Assembly (NCBI GenBank): GCA_964540025.1
Contig: CAZIKQ010000030.1
Coordinates: forward strand, 1 to 22,208
Direction: 5' to 3'
Source: RGIG250 sp964540025
GTDB taxonomy: Bacteria > Bacillota > Negativicutes > Selenomonadales > Selenomonadaceae
Length of the DNA: 22,208 nt
How positions within the stretch are numbered: position 1 is the stretch's first letter; each line of letters opens with the position of its first letter. Of this stretch, positions 6,817 through 17,421 are shown in pieces. Under the pieces are notes generated by a model that saw only the letters and a program-made list of their open reading frames with translations, made no database searches and was not told the origin of the DNA. The position numbers were made by a program, and so were the translations under genes.

Positions 6817-9030
6817 ATGGAAGAGACTAACAAGACGCCAGAAAGCGCGCCGGTAAAGGAGGAAGATTTAGATCTTCAGGAGCTTCTGAAAAGAGCCGAA
6901 AGCAAGACGGATTTTCCGGAAGTTTCCCTGGACGAGTTCACTCCGCCGACGGACGAGGAATGGAAGGAGGCCTGCCTCGCCCTTTTGAAGGGGGCGCCCT
7001 TCGACAAGGTAATGTTTACCAGGACCTACGAAGGAATCACTTTCGAGCCAATGTATACCCGCAAGCATACCGAGGATATTTTGCCGAAGGGCTCCCTCCC
7101 CGGAATGGGGGATTATTTGCGGGGTTCCCGGATTCAGGGCTACATAGGAAAGCCCTGGGGCGTGGCTCAGTCCTGCGATGAAACGCTTCCTGAGGACAAC
7201 AACAAATTGCTCAGGCAGGAGATCGAAAAGGGTTCTACGGTCTACAATATTCGCCTGGATGTGGCGACCCTGGCAAATAGGGATGCGAAGGATGCTGAAA
7301 AAATTGGCGACGATGGCTCCAGCATTACTACATTGGACGATATGCACCGGACACTGGACGGTCTGAAGCTGGACGAATATCCCCTCTATATCTACGGGGG
7401 AGCATCGGCTCTGCCCATCCTTTCGCTGGTAGCGGGAGCCATGCGTTCTTCGGGGAGGTCTACCGAGAAGCTTTCCGGCTTTATCGGAGCCGATCCCATA
7501 GGGGCATTGGCCGCCAACGGCAAAAATTATGCCACCCTGGACGCCCTTTACGACGAGATGGCCGCTTGCGCCAAGTGGGCAGTGAAAAATGCGCCGGGGC
7601 TGAGGACTGTCATGGTTCGGGATGATACCTTCAGCCGGGGCGGCGCCAATGATGTGCAGGACATGGCCTATATCATCGCCTGCGCCGTGGAGTATATCCG
7701 CCAGCTCATGAAGCGGGGACTTACCATCAAGGAAGCCGCCAGCCAGATATTCTTCGGGGTTTCCATGGGGGCAAACTTCTTTATGCAGATCGCTAAGCTT
7801 CGGGCTGCCCGGCCCATTTGGGCGAATATCATAAAAGCCTTCGGCGGCGGCGAGGAGGATCGGGCTATGCATGTCCACGGTCGTCCCGCCCTGTTCTTTA
7901 AGACGGTTTACGATCCCTATGTCAATATGCTCAGGAACACGACGGAAATCTTTTCCGGCGTCGTGGGAGGCTTGGACTCCTTTGAGAGCTCACCCTTTGA
8001 CGAACCAATCAGAAAGGGCGACGCTTTCTCCCGCCGCATTGCCCGCAATGTCCAAATCATGCTACAGGAGGAATTTGGCCTGTTACAGCCGATCGATCCT
8101 GCTGGCGGCTCCTGGGCGGTAGAATCCCTGACCAGACTCATGAAGGAAAAGGTTTGGGCCAAGTTCCAGGAAGTGGAAGCTCAGGGCGGCATAGTCAAGG
8201 CCGTGCTGGAGGGCAAGGTCCAGACAGATATTGAACAAACACTGGAAGAACGCTTTAAGGCTCTGGAGTTCAGGAAGGACCGCATCGTGGGCACGAATAT
8301 GTACCCGAACATGACGGAAAAGCTGCTGGATCGCCGGGAGGAGGATACGGCAGAGATCAAAAAGCGTCGCTTGGCCGATATCGATGCCTACCTTTCTGAC
8401 CTGGACGTGGAACACAAAAAGCAGAGCCTAAACGAATTGGCGATGGCTTCGGTAGAGGATATGGTATCCACTGCCGTGAAGGCTGTTCAAGCGGGTGCGA
8501 CAATCGGCGAATTGCGGACGGCGCTGGATAAGGGCGGTTCCCCGGAAAGCGTCAAAGCCATCGCTCCCCATCGCTGGAGCGAGCGCTACGAAGCCCTTCG
8601 CATGGCTACCGAAGCCTATAGGGAAAAAACGGGAGACAACGTAAAGGTTTTCCTGGCCAACATGGGGCCCATTCCGCAGCATAAGGCCCGAGCCGATTTT
8701 TCGACCAGCTTCTTGCAGGTAGGAGCGTTCCAGGTAGAGGGCAACGACGGCTTCAAGACGGTGGAAGAAGCGGCTGAAGCCGCTAAAAAATCGGGAGCGG
8801 ACGTCGCTGTCATTTGCTCTACGGATAAAACTTATCCTGAGATCGTTCCGGCACTGGCCCCAAAGCTCAAAGAGGCTCTGCCGAAGGCCACCGTGTATCT
8901 GGCGGGAGCGGCTCCTAAAGACTTGGAAGCCATATATCGTCAGGCCGGCGTGGACGATTTCATTTCCGTCAAGGCCAATTGTTACCAGATTCTGAAGAAT
9001 TTGCAGCTCAAGAAAGGGATGATTAGTTGA
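6817..9030 (+). CDS. mutA: Methylmalonyl-CoA mutase, small (beta) subunit
   Basis: This is the non-catalytic partner of the heterodimeric B12 enzyme that interconverts succinyl-CoA and methylmalonyl-CoA. The 737-residue product has a TIM-barrel-like N-terminal domain with mutase-family stretches such as DPAGGSWAVESLT (428-440). A C-terminal Rossmann-like domain follows. The cobalamin motif DxHxxG is lost there: the aligned site, at NMGPIPQHKA (615-624), has Ile, Gln and Ala in place of Asp, His and Gly. This degeneration is the known hallmark of the beta subunit. The gene starts at ATG with an excellent ribosome binding site and is the first of a four-gene operon behind a B12 riboswitch. Its stop codon overlaps the mutB start (TGATG). 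Confidence 0.95.
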   Translation: MEETNKTPESAPVKEEDLDLQELLKRAESKTDFPEVSLDEFTPPTDEEWKEACLALLKGAPFDKVMFTRTYEGITFEPMYTRKHTEDILPKGSLPGMGDYLRGSRIQGYIGKPWGVAQSCDETLPEDNNKLLRQEIEKGSTVYNIRLDVATLANRDAKDAEKIGDDGSSITTLDDMHRTLDGLKLDEYPLYIYGGASALPILSLVAGAMRSSGRSTEKLSGFIGADPIGALAANGKNYATLDALYDEMAACAKWAVKNAPGLRTVMVRDDTFSRGGANDVQDMAYIIACAVEYIRQLMKRGLTIKEAASQIFFGVSMGANFFMQIAKLRAARPIWANIIKAFGGGEEDRAMHVHGRPALFFKTVYDPYVNMLRNTTEIFSGVVGGLDSFESSPFDEPIRKGDAFSRRIARNVQIMLQEEFGLLQPIDPAGGSWAVESLTRLMKEKVWAKFQEVEAQGGIVKAVLEGKVQTDIEQTLEERFKALEFRKDRIVGTNMYPNMTEKLLDRREEDTAEIKKRRLADIDAYLSDLDVEHKKQSLNELAMASVEDMVSTAVKAVQAGATIGELRTALDKGGSPESVKAIAPHRWSERYEALRMATEAYREKTGDNVKVFLANMGPIPQHKARADFSTSFLQVGAFQVEGNDGFKTVEEAAEAAKKSGADVAVICSTDKTYPEIVPALAPKLKEALPKATVYLAGAAPKDLEAIYRQAGVDDFISVKANCYQILKNLQLKKGMIS

Positions 9031-11228
9031 TGGCTGAGAATCCGGATTTCACGAAAATGACCCTCGAACCGCTCTCTTCGCCGGGCGAAACAGAATGGAA
9101 AAAACGCTTTGAAGCGGAAGTGCGGGAAAAATACGACGATGTTGTAACATCCACGATGGAGCATATAAAAGTACGCTCCCTTTACGACCACGACGAGTAT
9201 GACCACATGAGCCATCTCGATTTCGCCAGCGGCATACCGCCGTGCCTGCGGGGGCCCTATTCGACGATGTACGTTTTCCGTCCGTGGACAGTTCGCCAGT
9301 ACGCAGGCTTTTCCACTGCCGAAGAGTCGAACGCTTTCTACCGCCGTAACCTGGCCGCCGGTCAGAAAGGACTTTCGATAGCTTTCGACCTGCCTACTCA
9401 CCGCGGCTACGATGCCGATAATCCCCGCGTAGTCGGCGACGTAGGTAAAGCGGGCGTTTCCGTTTGCTCCATGCTGGATATGAACATCCTGTTCTCCGGT
9501 ATACCCCTTGATCAGATGTCCGTTTCCATGACGATGAACGGCGCGGTCCTGCCAATACTCTCCTTCTTTATCCAATCAGGCGTTGAGCAGGGCGTCGATA
9601 AAGCGATTATGGCCGGAACGATCCAGAACGATATATTGAAAGAGTTCATGGTTCGCAACACCTACATCTACCCGCCAGATATGTCAATGCGTATCATCGG
9701 CGATATTTTCGAATACACCACGAAGTATATGCCCAAGTTCAACAGCATTTCCATTTCCGGCTACCACATGCAGGAAGCGGGCGCGCCGGCTGATATTGAA
9801 CTTGGCTACACCCTGGCCGATGGCCTCGAGTACATCAGAACGGGCATTAAAGCGGGCCTTCCAGTCGACGCGTTCGCCAAGCGCCTGTCATTCTTCTGGG
9901 CCATCGGCAAGAACTACTTCATGGAGATTGCTAAGATGCGCGCCGCCCGCGTTCTATGGGCCAAGATCGTCAAATCCTTCGGGGCGACGAACGATAAGTC
10001 GATGGCGCTGCGCACTCACAGCCAGACGTCCGGCTGGTCCCTCACGGCGCAGGACCCCTTCAACAACGTGGCCAGAACGGCGATGGAAGCTATGGGCGCG
10101 GCGCTGGGTCACACCCAGTCGCTCCATACCAACGCTCTTGACGAAGCGATTGCGCTGCCCACCGACTTCTCCGCCCGCATCGCGCGCAACACGCAGCTTT
10201 ACATCCAGGACGAAACCAGCGTCTGCAAGATCATCGACCCGTGGGGCGGCTCTTACTATGTGGAAGCCCTCACGAACGAGATCATCCGCCGGGCCTGGGC
10301 GCATATCCAGGAAGTAGAATCTCTGGGCGGCATGGCGAAAGCCATCCCCACCGGCCTGCCGAAGATGCGCATCGAAGAAGCCGCCGCCCGCCGTCAGGCC
10401 CGCATCGACTCCAACAACGAATCCATCGTCGGCCTGAACCGCTATCGCCTGGAAAAGGAAGATCCGCTGGAAATCCTCGCCATCGACAACACCGCCGTCC
10501 GCAATTCGCAGATCGCGCGCCTCGAAAAACTCCGCGCCGAGCGCAACGAGGACGACGTGCGAAACGCTCTCGAGGCGATTACGAAAGCCGCCGAGAGCCG
10601 CGAAAATGGCAACCTTCTGGAATGTGCCGTGGAAGCCGCCCGGGTCCGCTGCTCTTTGGGCGAAATATCCGATGCGGTGGAAAAGGTGTCCGGTCGTTAT
10701 CAGGCGGTCATTCACACCATCTCCGGCGTTTATTCCTCTGAATTTACCGACCGCACGGCATTGGACAATGCCCGCTCCCTGGCCGATGAGTTTGAGAAGC
10801 TTTCCGGCCGCCGTCCCCGTATCTTCGTGGCTAAGATGGGTCAGGACGGTCATGACCGCGGACAAAAGGTCATCGCTTCTTCCTTCGCTGATATGGGCTG
10901 GGACGTAGACGTAGGCCCCCTGTTCCAGACTCCGGCCGAAACGGCTCAGGACGCAGTGGACAACGACGTTCACATGGTCGGCTTCAGCTCCCTGGCCGCA
11001 GGACACGCTACCCTTTTGCCACAGCTGGTGGAAGAGCTTAAAAAGCGGGGCCGGGAGGACATTATGGTGGCCATCGGCGGCGTTATCCCGGTGCAGGATT
11101 ATCAGCACCTCTACGATAGCGGCGCAGTCGCCATCTTCGCGCCGGGCACCAACATACCGGAAGCCGGTGTAAAACTTCTAAATCTCCTTATCGACAGGGC
11201 AAAGGCGGAAAGCACGACTGGAGGCTGA
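9030..11228 (+). CDS. mutB: Methylmalonyl-CoA mutase, large (alpha, catalytic) subunit
   Basis: This catalytic subunit (732 residues) carries adenosylcobalamin and performs the radical carbon-skeleton rearrangement. Visible family features include RPWTVRQYAGFSTAEESN (84-101), whose Tyr91 corresponds to the catalytic tyrosine. HMQEAGA, with His246, corresponds to the catalytic histidine. DPWGGSYY is at 403-410. The base-off cobalamin motif GQDGHDRG (604-611) supplies Asp606, His608 and Gly611, followed by the C-terminal B12 Rossmann domain. The ATG at 9030 overlaps the mutA stop by one base; a TTG directly before it is in frame but less likely. In succinate-fermenting anaerobes the enzyme runs from succinyl-CoA towards propionate. 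It looks complete. Confidence 0.96.
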   Translation: MAENPDFTKMTLEPLSSPGETEWKKRFEAEVREKYDDVVTSTMEHIKVRSLYDHDEYDHMSHLDFASGIPPCLRGPYSTMYVFRPWTVRQYAGFSTAEESNAFYRRNLAAGQKGLSIAFDLPTHRGYDADNPRVVGDVGKAGVSVCSMLDMNILFSGIPLDQMSVSMTMNGAVLPILSFFIQSGVEQGVDKAIMAGTIQNDILKEFMVRNTYIYPPDMSMRIIGDIFEYTTKYMPKFNSISISGYHMQEAGAPADIELGYTLADGLEYIRTGIKAGLPVDAFAKRLSFFWAIGKNYFMEIAKMRAARVLWAKIVKSFGATNDKSMALRTHSQTSGWSLTAQDPFNNVARTAMEAMGAALGHTQSLHTNALDEAIALPTDFSARIARNTQLYIQDETSVCKIIDPWGGSYYVEALTNEIIRRAWAHIQEVESLGGMAKAIPTGLPKMRIEEAAARRQARIDSNNESIVGLNRYRLEKEDPLEILAIDNTAVRNSQIARLEKLRAERNEDDVRNALEAITKAAESRENGNLLECAVEAARVRCSLGEISDAVEKVSGRYQAVIHTISGVYSSEFTDRTALDNARSLADEFEKLSGRRPRIFVAKMGQDGHDRGQKVIASSFADMGWDVDVGPLFQTPAETAQDAVDNDVHMVGFSSLAAGHATLLPQLVEELKKRGREDIMVAIGGVIPVQDYQHLYDSGAVAIFAPGTNIPEAGVKLLNLLIDRAKAESTTGG

Positions 11229-11232
11229 TCTT

Positions 11233-12416
11233 ATGGCCGGCTACACGAACTCGAAACCGGAATGGGCGCCGCAGGAGGACAACGACAAATTCGCCTGTAG
11301 CGTCATGAGCGGTATCGAGGGCATTACTGACACCACCGTAGGAAATATAAACCCCCTGATCAAAAACGGCACCTTAAAGCCCAAGCTGAAGACGGTTCTT
11401 TCCGTGGACGACTTCATAAAAGGAGTCAGCGCAGGCGAAAGGAGCGTCCTGTCCCGGGCAATAACCCTAGTTGAGAGCAACAATCCCAATCACTTTGAAA
11501 AGGCCCAACGGGTCTTGCAGGGACTTTTACCCCGCACAGGCAAAGCGCTGCGCATCGGTATCACCGGCGTTCCCGGCGCGGGCAAAAGCACCATGATTGA
11601 AGCCTTCGGCAATATGCTCTGCGATCTCGGTCACAGAGTGGCTGTCCTGGCGGTGGATCCCACCAGCAGCGTGACCCGCGGCTCTATCCTCGGCGACAAA
11701 ACCCGCATGGGTACCCTTTCCCGGCGGGAAGAGGCGTTTATCCGCCCTTCCCCCGCCGGGGGTACTCTGGGGGGCGTGGCCAGAAAAAGCCGGGAAACGA
11801 TGCTCTTATGCGAAGCCGCAGGCTACGACATCATATTGGTAGAAACGGTCGGCGTAGGTCAATCGGAGACAACGGTTCGTTCGATGGTAGACTTCTTCAT
11901 GCTGGTCGTCCTGACAGGCGCCGGCGACGAGCTCCAGGGCATAAAAAGGGAATTATGGAGCTGGGCGACGCCATCGTCGTCAACAAGGCCGACGGAGATA
12001 ATCTCCTTAAAGCCAAAGTAGCCCGAGGTGAATACCAGCGTATGCTGGAATTTATCCGCCCGGCGACGGAAGGCTGGCAGACGAATGCGTACCTCGCGTC
12101 CGCCGTGAAAAAAACCGGTCTAAAGGAACTATGGGATGTAATTCGCCTCTTTCATAAAACTACCACCGAATCGGGAGTCTTTCAGCGTCGCCGCAATACG
12201 CAGCTCCTCGACTGGGTGCGCAGCATGATCGACGAACATCTTCACAATCTGTTCTTTGAAGATCAGGTTGTTCTCGGTCGTTTCCCCGAAATACAGGAAG
12301 CGGTTCTTAAAGGCGTTATTTCGCCGACCCAGGCCGTAGCGGAGCTTATCCATATCTTCGACGCAAGACGGGCGACTGACCGCCGCGTGGATATTTTCCA
12401 CCCCGGGAGCGTGTAA
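11233..12416 (+). pseudogene. meaB: MeaB/ArgK-type GTPase chaperone of methylmalonyl-CoA mutase, frameshifted
   Basis: MeaB is a P-loop GTPase that guards cofactor loading of the mutase and protects it from inactivation. The first frame (11233-12021) carries Walker A GVPGAGKS (112-119), DPTSS (142-146) and ETVGVGQ (204-210), then runs into nonsense after GAGDELQGIKR. The rest continues in another frame as KGIMELGDAIVVNKADGD and runs to 12416 with the normal C-terminal helical domain. The break is in the five-A run at 11943-11947; one extra A would give a single protein of about 394 residues. It may be a real mutation, a homopolymer sequencing error or, less likely, a -1 frameshift. GGAGG 8 bases before the ATG supports the start. 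About 55 residues precede the usual MeaB beginning (SVDDFIKGV), an N-terminal extension of unknown role. Confidence 0.9.
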
Positions 12417-12438
12417 GCCAAAGGCAAGGAGGATTTTC

Positions 12439-13008
12439 GTGTACACGAAGAAAATTTATTTTTCAGGCGGCAGTTTCTACGAGCTTCAGGAAGTCTTTTC
12501 CCGCGTGAAAGGCGCAATAAAAGCCACCGCCGGTTATATAAACGGCGAAGCGCCGGGACTGGACTATGAAGCGGTGGTTTCTGGCAAAACGGAAGCGGTA
12601 TTCGGCGTGGAGGTTGAGTACGATCCGAAAAAAATAGACCTGTCTTCCCTAATGGATATTCTCTTCGCCGTCGTCAATCCCTATCTCAGGGACAGGCAGG
12701 GCGTGTGCGAAGGGCGTATGTACCGCAGCGGCGTCTACTACGTTTCGGACGACGACGGGCCAACAGTCGAATACTATATGAATTTCCTCCGCAACCGCCG
12801 AAAGATTCCTGCCGCAACCGAAGCCCAGCTCACCATAAACGATCCGAACAGCGATCCCAACGGAGCCAGGCAGTGCTACGCCGAAGCCGGGAGACTGAAA
12901 ATATTTGAACCGGCCGCCCAGTCGGAGCAAAACTATCTTTCGACGCACCCGGAGCAAAAAACTAACATCAAATTTCCACTGCTGCAAAGACTGGGAATTA
13001 TCCGCTGA
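12439..13008 (+). CDS. MsrA-fold protein lacking the MsrA active-site residues
   Basis: The 189-residue protein clearly follows peptide-methionine (S)-S-oxide reductase A over its length: YFSGGSFYELQEVF (7-20), AGYINGEAPGLDYEAVVSG (31-49), VEVEYDP (57-63) and the GRMYRSGVYY stretch (92-101). The catalytic positions are changed, however. GCFWG is GSFYE, so the nucleophilic Cys is Ser12. The HAE glutamate aligns with Phe55 and the ND aspartate with Cys90, while Tyr95-Arg96-Ser97 is kept. It is therefore unlikely to be a methionine sulfoxide reductase. It begins with GTG, 6 bases after AAGGAGG, and follows meaB by 22 bases as the last gene of the mutase operon. A structural, chaperone-like or CoA/B12-related role is possible but unproven. 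Confidence 0.8.
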   Translation: MYTKKIYFSGGSFYELQEVFSRVKGAIKATAGYINGEAPGLDYEAVVSGKTEAVFGVEVEYDPKKIDLSSLMDILFAVVNPYLRDRQGVCEGRMYRSGVYYVSDDDGPTVEYYMNFLRNRRKIPAATEAQLTINDPNSDPNGARQCYAEAGRLKIFEPAAQSEQNYLSTHPEQKTNIKFPLLQRLGIIR

Positions 13009-13042
13009 GGGCCCGCCAAAAAGTAAAACGCGATTACTATCA

Positions 13043-13081
13043 AAATAAATATCCCCCGGCATAGCCGGGGGATATTTATTT
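13043..13081. terminator. Bidirectional terminator between the mutase operon and clpB
   Basis: A perfect 18-bp inverted repeat (13043-13060 with 13064-13081, loop ATA) has a CCCCCGGC/GCCGGGGG core flanked by A/T-rich arms, so each strand has T residues after the GC stem. It lies 34 bases after the MsrA-like stop and 8 bases after the clpB stop on the other strand, serving both converging transcripts. Confidence 0.92.
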
Positions 13082-13089
13082 AGGGTAAA

Positions 13090-15672
<2,583 letters not shown>

Positions 15673-15737
15673 GATTTATTCCTCCTCTATTCAATCTTCA
15701 ATCTATTGCAATTGCTCACAATTGATTTACTAAACCC

Positions 15738-15765
15738 ATTATATATAATTTAGTCAAAAAGTCAA
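15738..15765 (-). promoter_or_regulatory. clpB: Promoter of clpB
   Basis: On the minus strand TTGACT (15760-15765) and a perfect TATAAT (15738-15743) are separated by 16 bases. The -35 and most of the spacer lie inside the adjacent palindrome, which is the geometry of a repressor site. The leader to the ATG is about 60 bases. Confidence 0.75.
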
Positions 15766-15791
15766 ACACTTTTTGACTTTTTGACTAAATT
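15747..15791. promoter_or_regulatory. 45-bp palindromic operator candidate of clpB
   Basis: Two 20-base arms (15747-15766 and 15772-15791) are perfect inverted complements around a 5-base centre. Each arm contains two AGTCAAA boxes as direct repeats starting 8 bases apart, giving four boxes in total. GTCAAA is the half-site of the heat-shock repressor CtsR, but the usual CtsR spacing is 10 bases from start to start, so this is either a variant or a site for another regulator. It overlaps the clpB -35 and spacer. The transcript on either strand could also fold as a long AU-rich hairpin. Confidence 0.6.
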
Positions 15792-15814
15792 ATTTTTCAA
15801 AGGAAATTCTCATA

Positions 15815-15842
15815 CAAAAAGGGCTGCCGTAAAGCAGCCCTT
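15815..15842 (-). terminator. Terminator of the malic enzyme gene
   Basis: Reading the minus strand, AAGGGCTGC (15834-15842) pairs with GCAGCCCTT (15819-15827) over a 6-base loop and is followed by TTTTTG. It begins 22 bases after the malic enzyme stop and separates this gene from clpB. Confidence 0.88.
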
Positions 15843-15864
15843 AAAGAATATCTATATTCAGAAA

Positions 15865-17133
15865 TTACTCCAGTACCTTTGCGGCATTGGCGTGGTTCTT
15901 GCGGATACGCTCCAGCGTCCGCTGACGGATAACCTCCGGATCAACCTTAATGCGGGCGACACCCGTGTCCATAGCAGCTTTCGCAACCGCCGCGGCCACG
16001 GCCGGAGCGACTCGCTCATCAAAGACCGGCGGAACAACATAGTCATCGCGTAGCTCTTCGTCAGGGATGATAGAAGCAACTGCCCGGGCCGCTGCCTGCT
16101 TCATCTCTTCATTGATGGCGCGGGCCCGAACATCGAGGGCGCCGCGGAAAATTCCCGGGAATACGGAAACATTGTTGACCTGGTTCGGAGCATCGCTGCG
16201 TCCGGTACCGGCAACAGCAGCGCCAGCCTCCTTGGCAGCCTGATAGCTGGTCTCAGGAACCGGATTTGCCATAGCGAATACAATCGCATCCTTATTCATG
16301 CTCTTGATGATTTCCTGGGTGAAGAGACCGGCCGAGGAAACACCGAGAAGCACATCAGCTCCCTTTGCGCAGGCGGCAAGGTCTCCCTGGAATTTTTCCC
16401 GATTGGTACGCTTCAGGAGCTCCGCCTGTACGCGGTTGACCCGGGACATATCCATTCCCTCATACATAGCGCCCTTGGAATTCAGCATGATCATATTCTT
16501 TACGCCCAAATCAAGAAGGAGGCGGCAGATAGCGGTACCGGCTGCACCAGCGCCGGAGAGAACTACCTTAACCTCACCGATGTCCTTCTTCACATAGCGA
16601 AGAGCGCCAAGAACGGCCGCCGCACATATTATAGCGGTACCATGCTGGTCATCATGGAATACAGGAATATCCAATTCTGCCTTCAGAGCATCTTCTATAT
16701 CATAGCATTTAGGGGACTGAATATCCTCAAGATTGATACCCGCATAATTCTTTTGGAGGATCTTTACAGTCTTGATGAACTCGTCCTTGTCTTGAGTGTC
16801 GAGGCAAACAGGAACCGAGTCAATATCACCGAAAGTCTTGTAGAGGATAGCTTTACCTTCCATAACCGGCATAGCGGCAGCTGCGCCGATATTTCCAAGA
16901 CCGAGTACGCGGGTACCATCGCTGATTACTGCTACGCAATTTCCGCGCATGGTAAGCTCGAAGGAAAGATCCTCTTCCTTCTCAATGGCCCGGCAGGGCT
17001 CTGCAACTCCGGGAGTATAAAGAATCGCCAAGTCATGGGCATCCGTCAGCTTCGCTTTGCCAATAGTTGCGAGCTTGCCGTTATTTTCTCTATGCACTAC
17101 CATTGCTTCCTGATTGAGATCCACGAAACTCAC
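15865..17133 (-). CDS. NAD(P)-dependent malic enzyme (oxaloacetate-decarboxylating, short bacterial type)
   Basis: It catalyses the reversible conversion of malate to pyruvate and CO2 with reduction of NAD or NADP. The 422-residue length matches the short bacterial form without a phosphotransacetylase domain. Visible features are YTPGVAEPC (39-47, catalytic Tyr39), GKAILYKTFGDIDSVP (93-108, catalytic Lys94), GINLEDIQSPKCYDIE (132-147, metal-binding Glu136/Asp137), PVFHDDQHGTA (157-167, Asp161/Asp162) and the dinucleotide loop GAGAAG (194-199). The coenzyme preference is not clear from sequence. The start is GTG, preceded by AAAGG; no better ATG is in frame. It is a single-gene unit with a perfect consensus promoter and a strong terminator, suggesting high expression. 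It supplies or consumes malate for the fumarase/fumarate reductase branch encoded next to it. Confidence 0.94.
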   Translation of the reverse strand: MSFVDLNQEAMVVHRENNGKLATIGKAKLTDAHDLAILYTPGVAEPCRAIEKEEDLSFELTMRGNCVAVISDGTRVLGLGNIGAAAAMPVMEGKAILYKTFGDIDSVPVCLDTQDKDEFIKTVKILQKNYAGINLEDIQSPKCYDIEDALKAELDIPVFHDDQHGTAIICAAAVLGALRYVKKDIGEVKVVLSGAGAAGTAICRLLLDLGVKNMIMLNSKGAMYEGMDMSRVNRVQAELLKRTNREKFQGDLAACAKGADVLLGVSSAGLFTQEIIKSMNKDAIVFAMANPVPETSYQAAKEAGAAVAGTGRSDAPNQVNNVSVFPGIFRGALDVRARAINEEMKQAAARAVASIIPDEELRDDYVVPPVFDERVAPAVAAAVAKAAMDTGVARIKVDPEVIRQRTLERIRKNHANAAKVLE

Positions 17134-17179
17134 CTTTACCTTTCATTCATATCCATAAGGGATTAAAGTCATTATGTAC

Positions 17180-17208
17180 ATTATAGTGTAAATTTATAAA
17201 ACTGTCAA
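17180..17208 (-). promoter_or_regulatory. Consensus promoter of the malic enzyme gene
   Basis: On the minus strand a perfect TTGACA (17203-17208), a 17-base spacer and a perfect TATAAT (17180-17185) stand about 50 bases before the GTG start. This is one of the two fully consensus promoters in the window. Confidence 0.92.
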
Positions 17209-17320
17209 ACAATTCACCTATAATCATCGTGAATATTTGGGAATTTCTGTTGTTTTTTATGGATTTCCTCTCCGGTAAATTTTATATATTGTTTATCTGA
17301 AGAAAAAAAATTTCCCCTTC

Positions 17321-17370
17321 AGGGAAGGTAGCCGTCCTCAAAACAGACTTCTTTTTAGGGAAAATAGCCG
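17321..17370. repeat. Pair of similar 14-base motifs in the gap between frdB and the malic enzyme promoter
   Basis: AGGGAAGGTAGCCG (17321-17334) and AGGGAAAATAGCCG (17357-17370) agree at 12 of 14 positions and start 36 bases apart. The first also forms a small hairpin with TTCCC at 17312-17316. The gap 17209-17390 otherwise holds nothing recognisable. The meaning is unknown; chance is possible. Confidence 0.3.
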
Positions 17371-17390
17371 GAGCCTTCTGTGATAAACTG

Positions 17391-17414
17391 AGAGGCTGCC
17401 TTACGGCAGCCTCT
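17391..17414 (-). terminator. Hairpin downstream of frdB, probable transcript end
   Basis: A perfect 10-bp stem, AGAGGCTGCC (17391-17400) with GGCAGCCTCT (17405-17414) and loop TTAC, starts 7 bases after the frdB stop. The T-run that should follow on the minus strand is weak (CAGTTTATC), so termination may be partial or the hairpin may mainly stabilise the RNA end. Confidence 0.6.
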
Positions 17415-17421
17415 CCAAAAA

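Noticed and set aside
6868..7878. Open frame of 336 codons on the minus strand inside mutA
   Set aside because: Antisense to an intact mutA with an excellent ribosome binding site; composition looks like a shadow and no family is recognisable.
9954..11108. Long open frame (384 codons) on the minus strand inside mutB
   Set aside because: It is antisense to a complete, motif-rich mutB, shows no recognisable family and arises from the GC-rich codon pattern of that gene.
12439..13008. Methylmalonyl-CoA epimerase as the fourth gene of the mutase operon
   Set aside because: An epimerase would be expected here, but the sequence follows the MsrA fold and has none of the VOC-fold metal-binding pattern.
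15709..15724. Lac-operator-like CAATTGCTCACAATTG in the clpB leader
   Set aside because: It resembles only part of a LacI-type operator, lies downstream of the promoter and there is no sugar gene nearby; probably coincidence.
15747..15791. Reading the clpB palindrome as a CIRCE (HrcA) element
   Set aside because: CIRCE needs TTAGCACTC-N9-GAGTGCTAA; neither arm is present.
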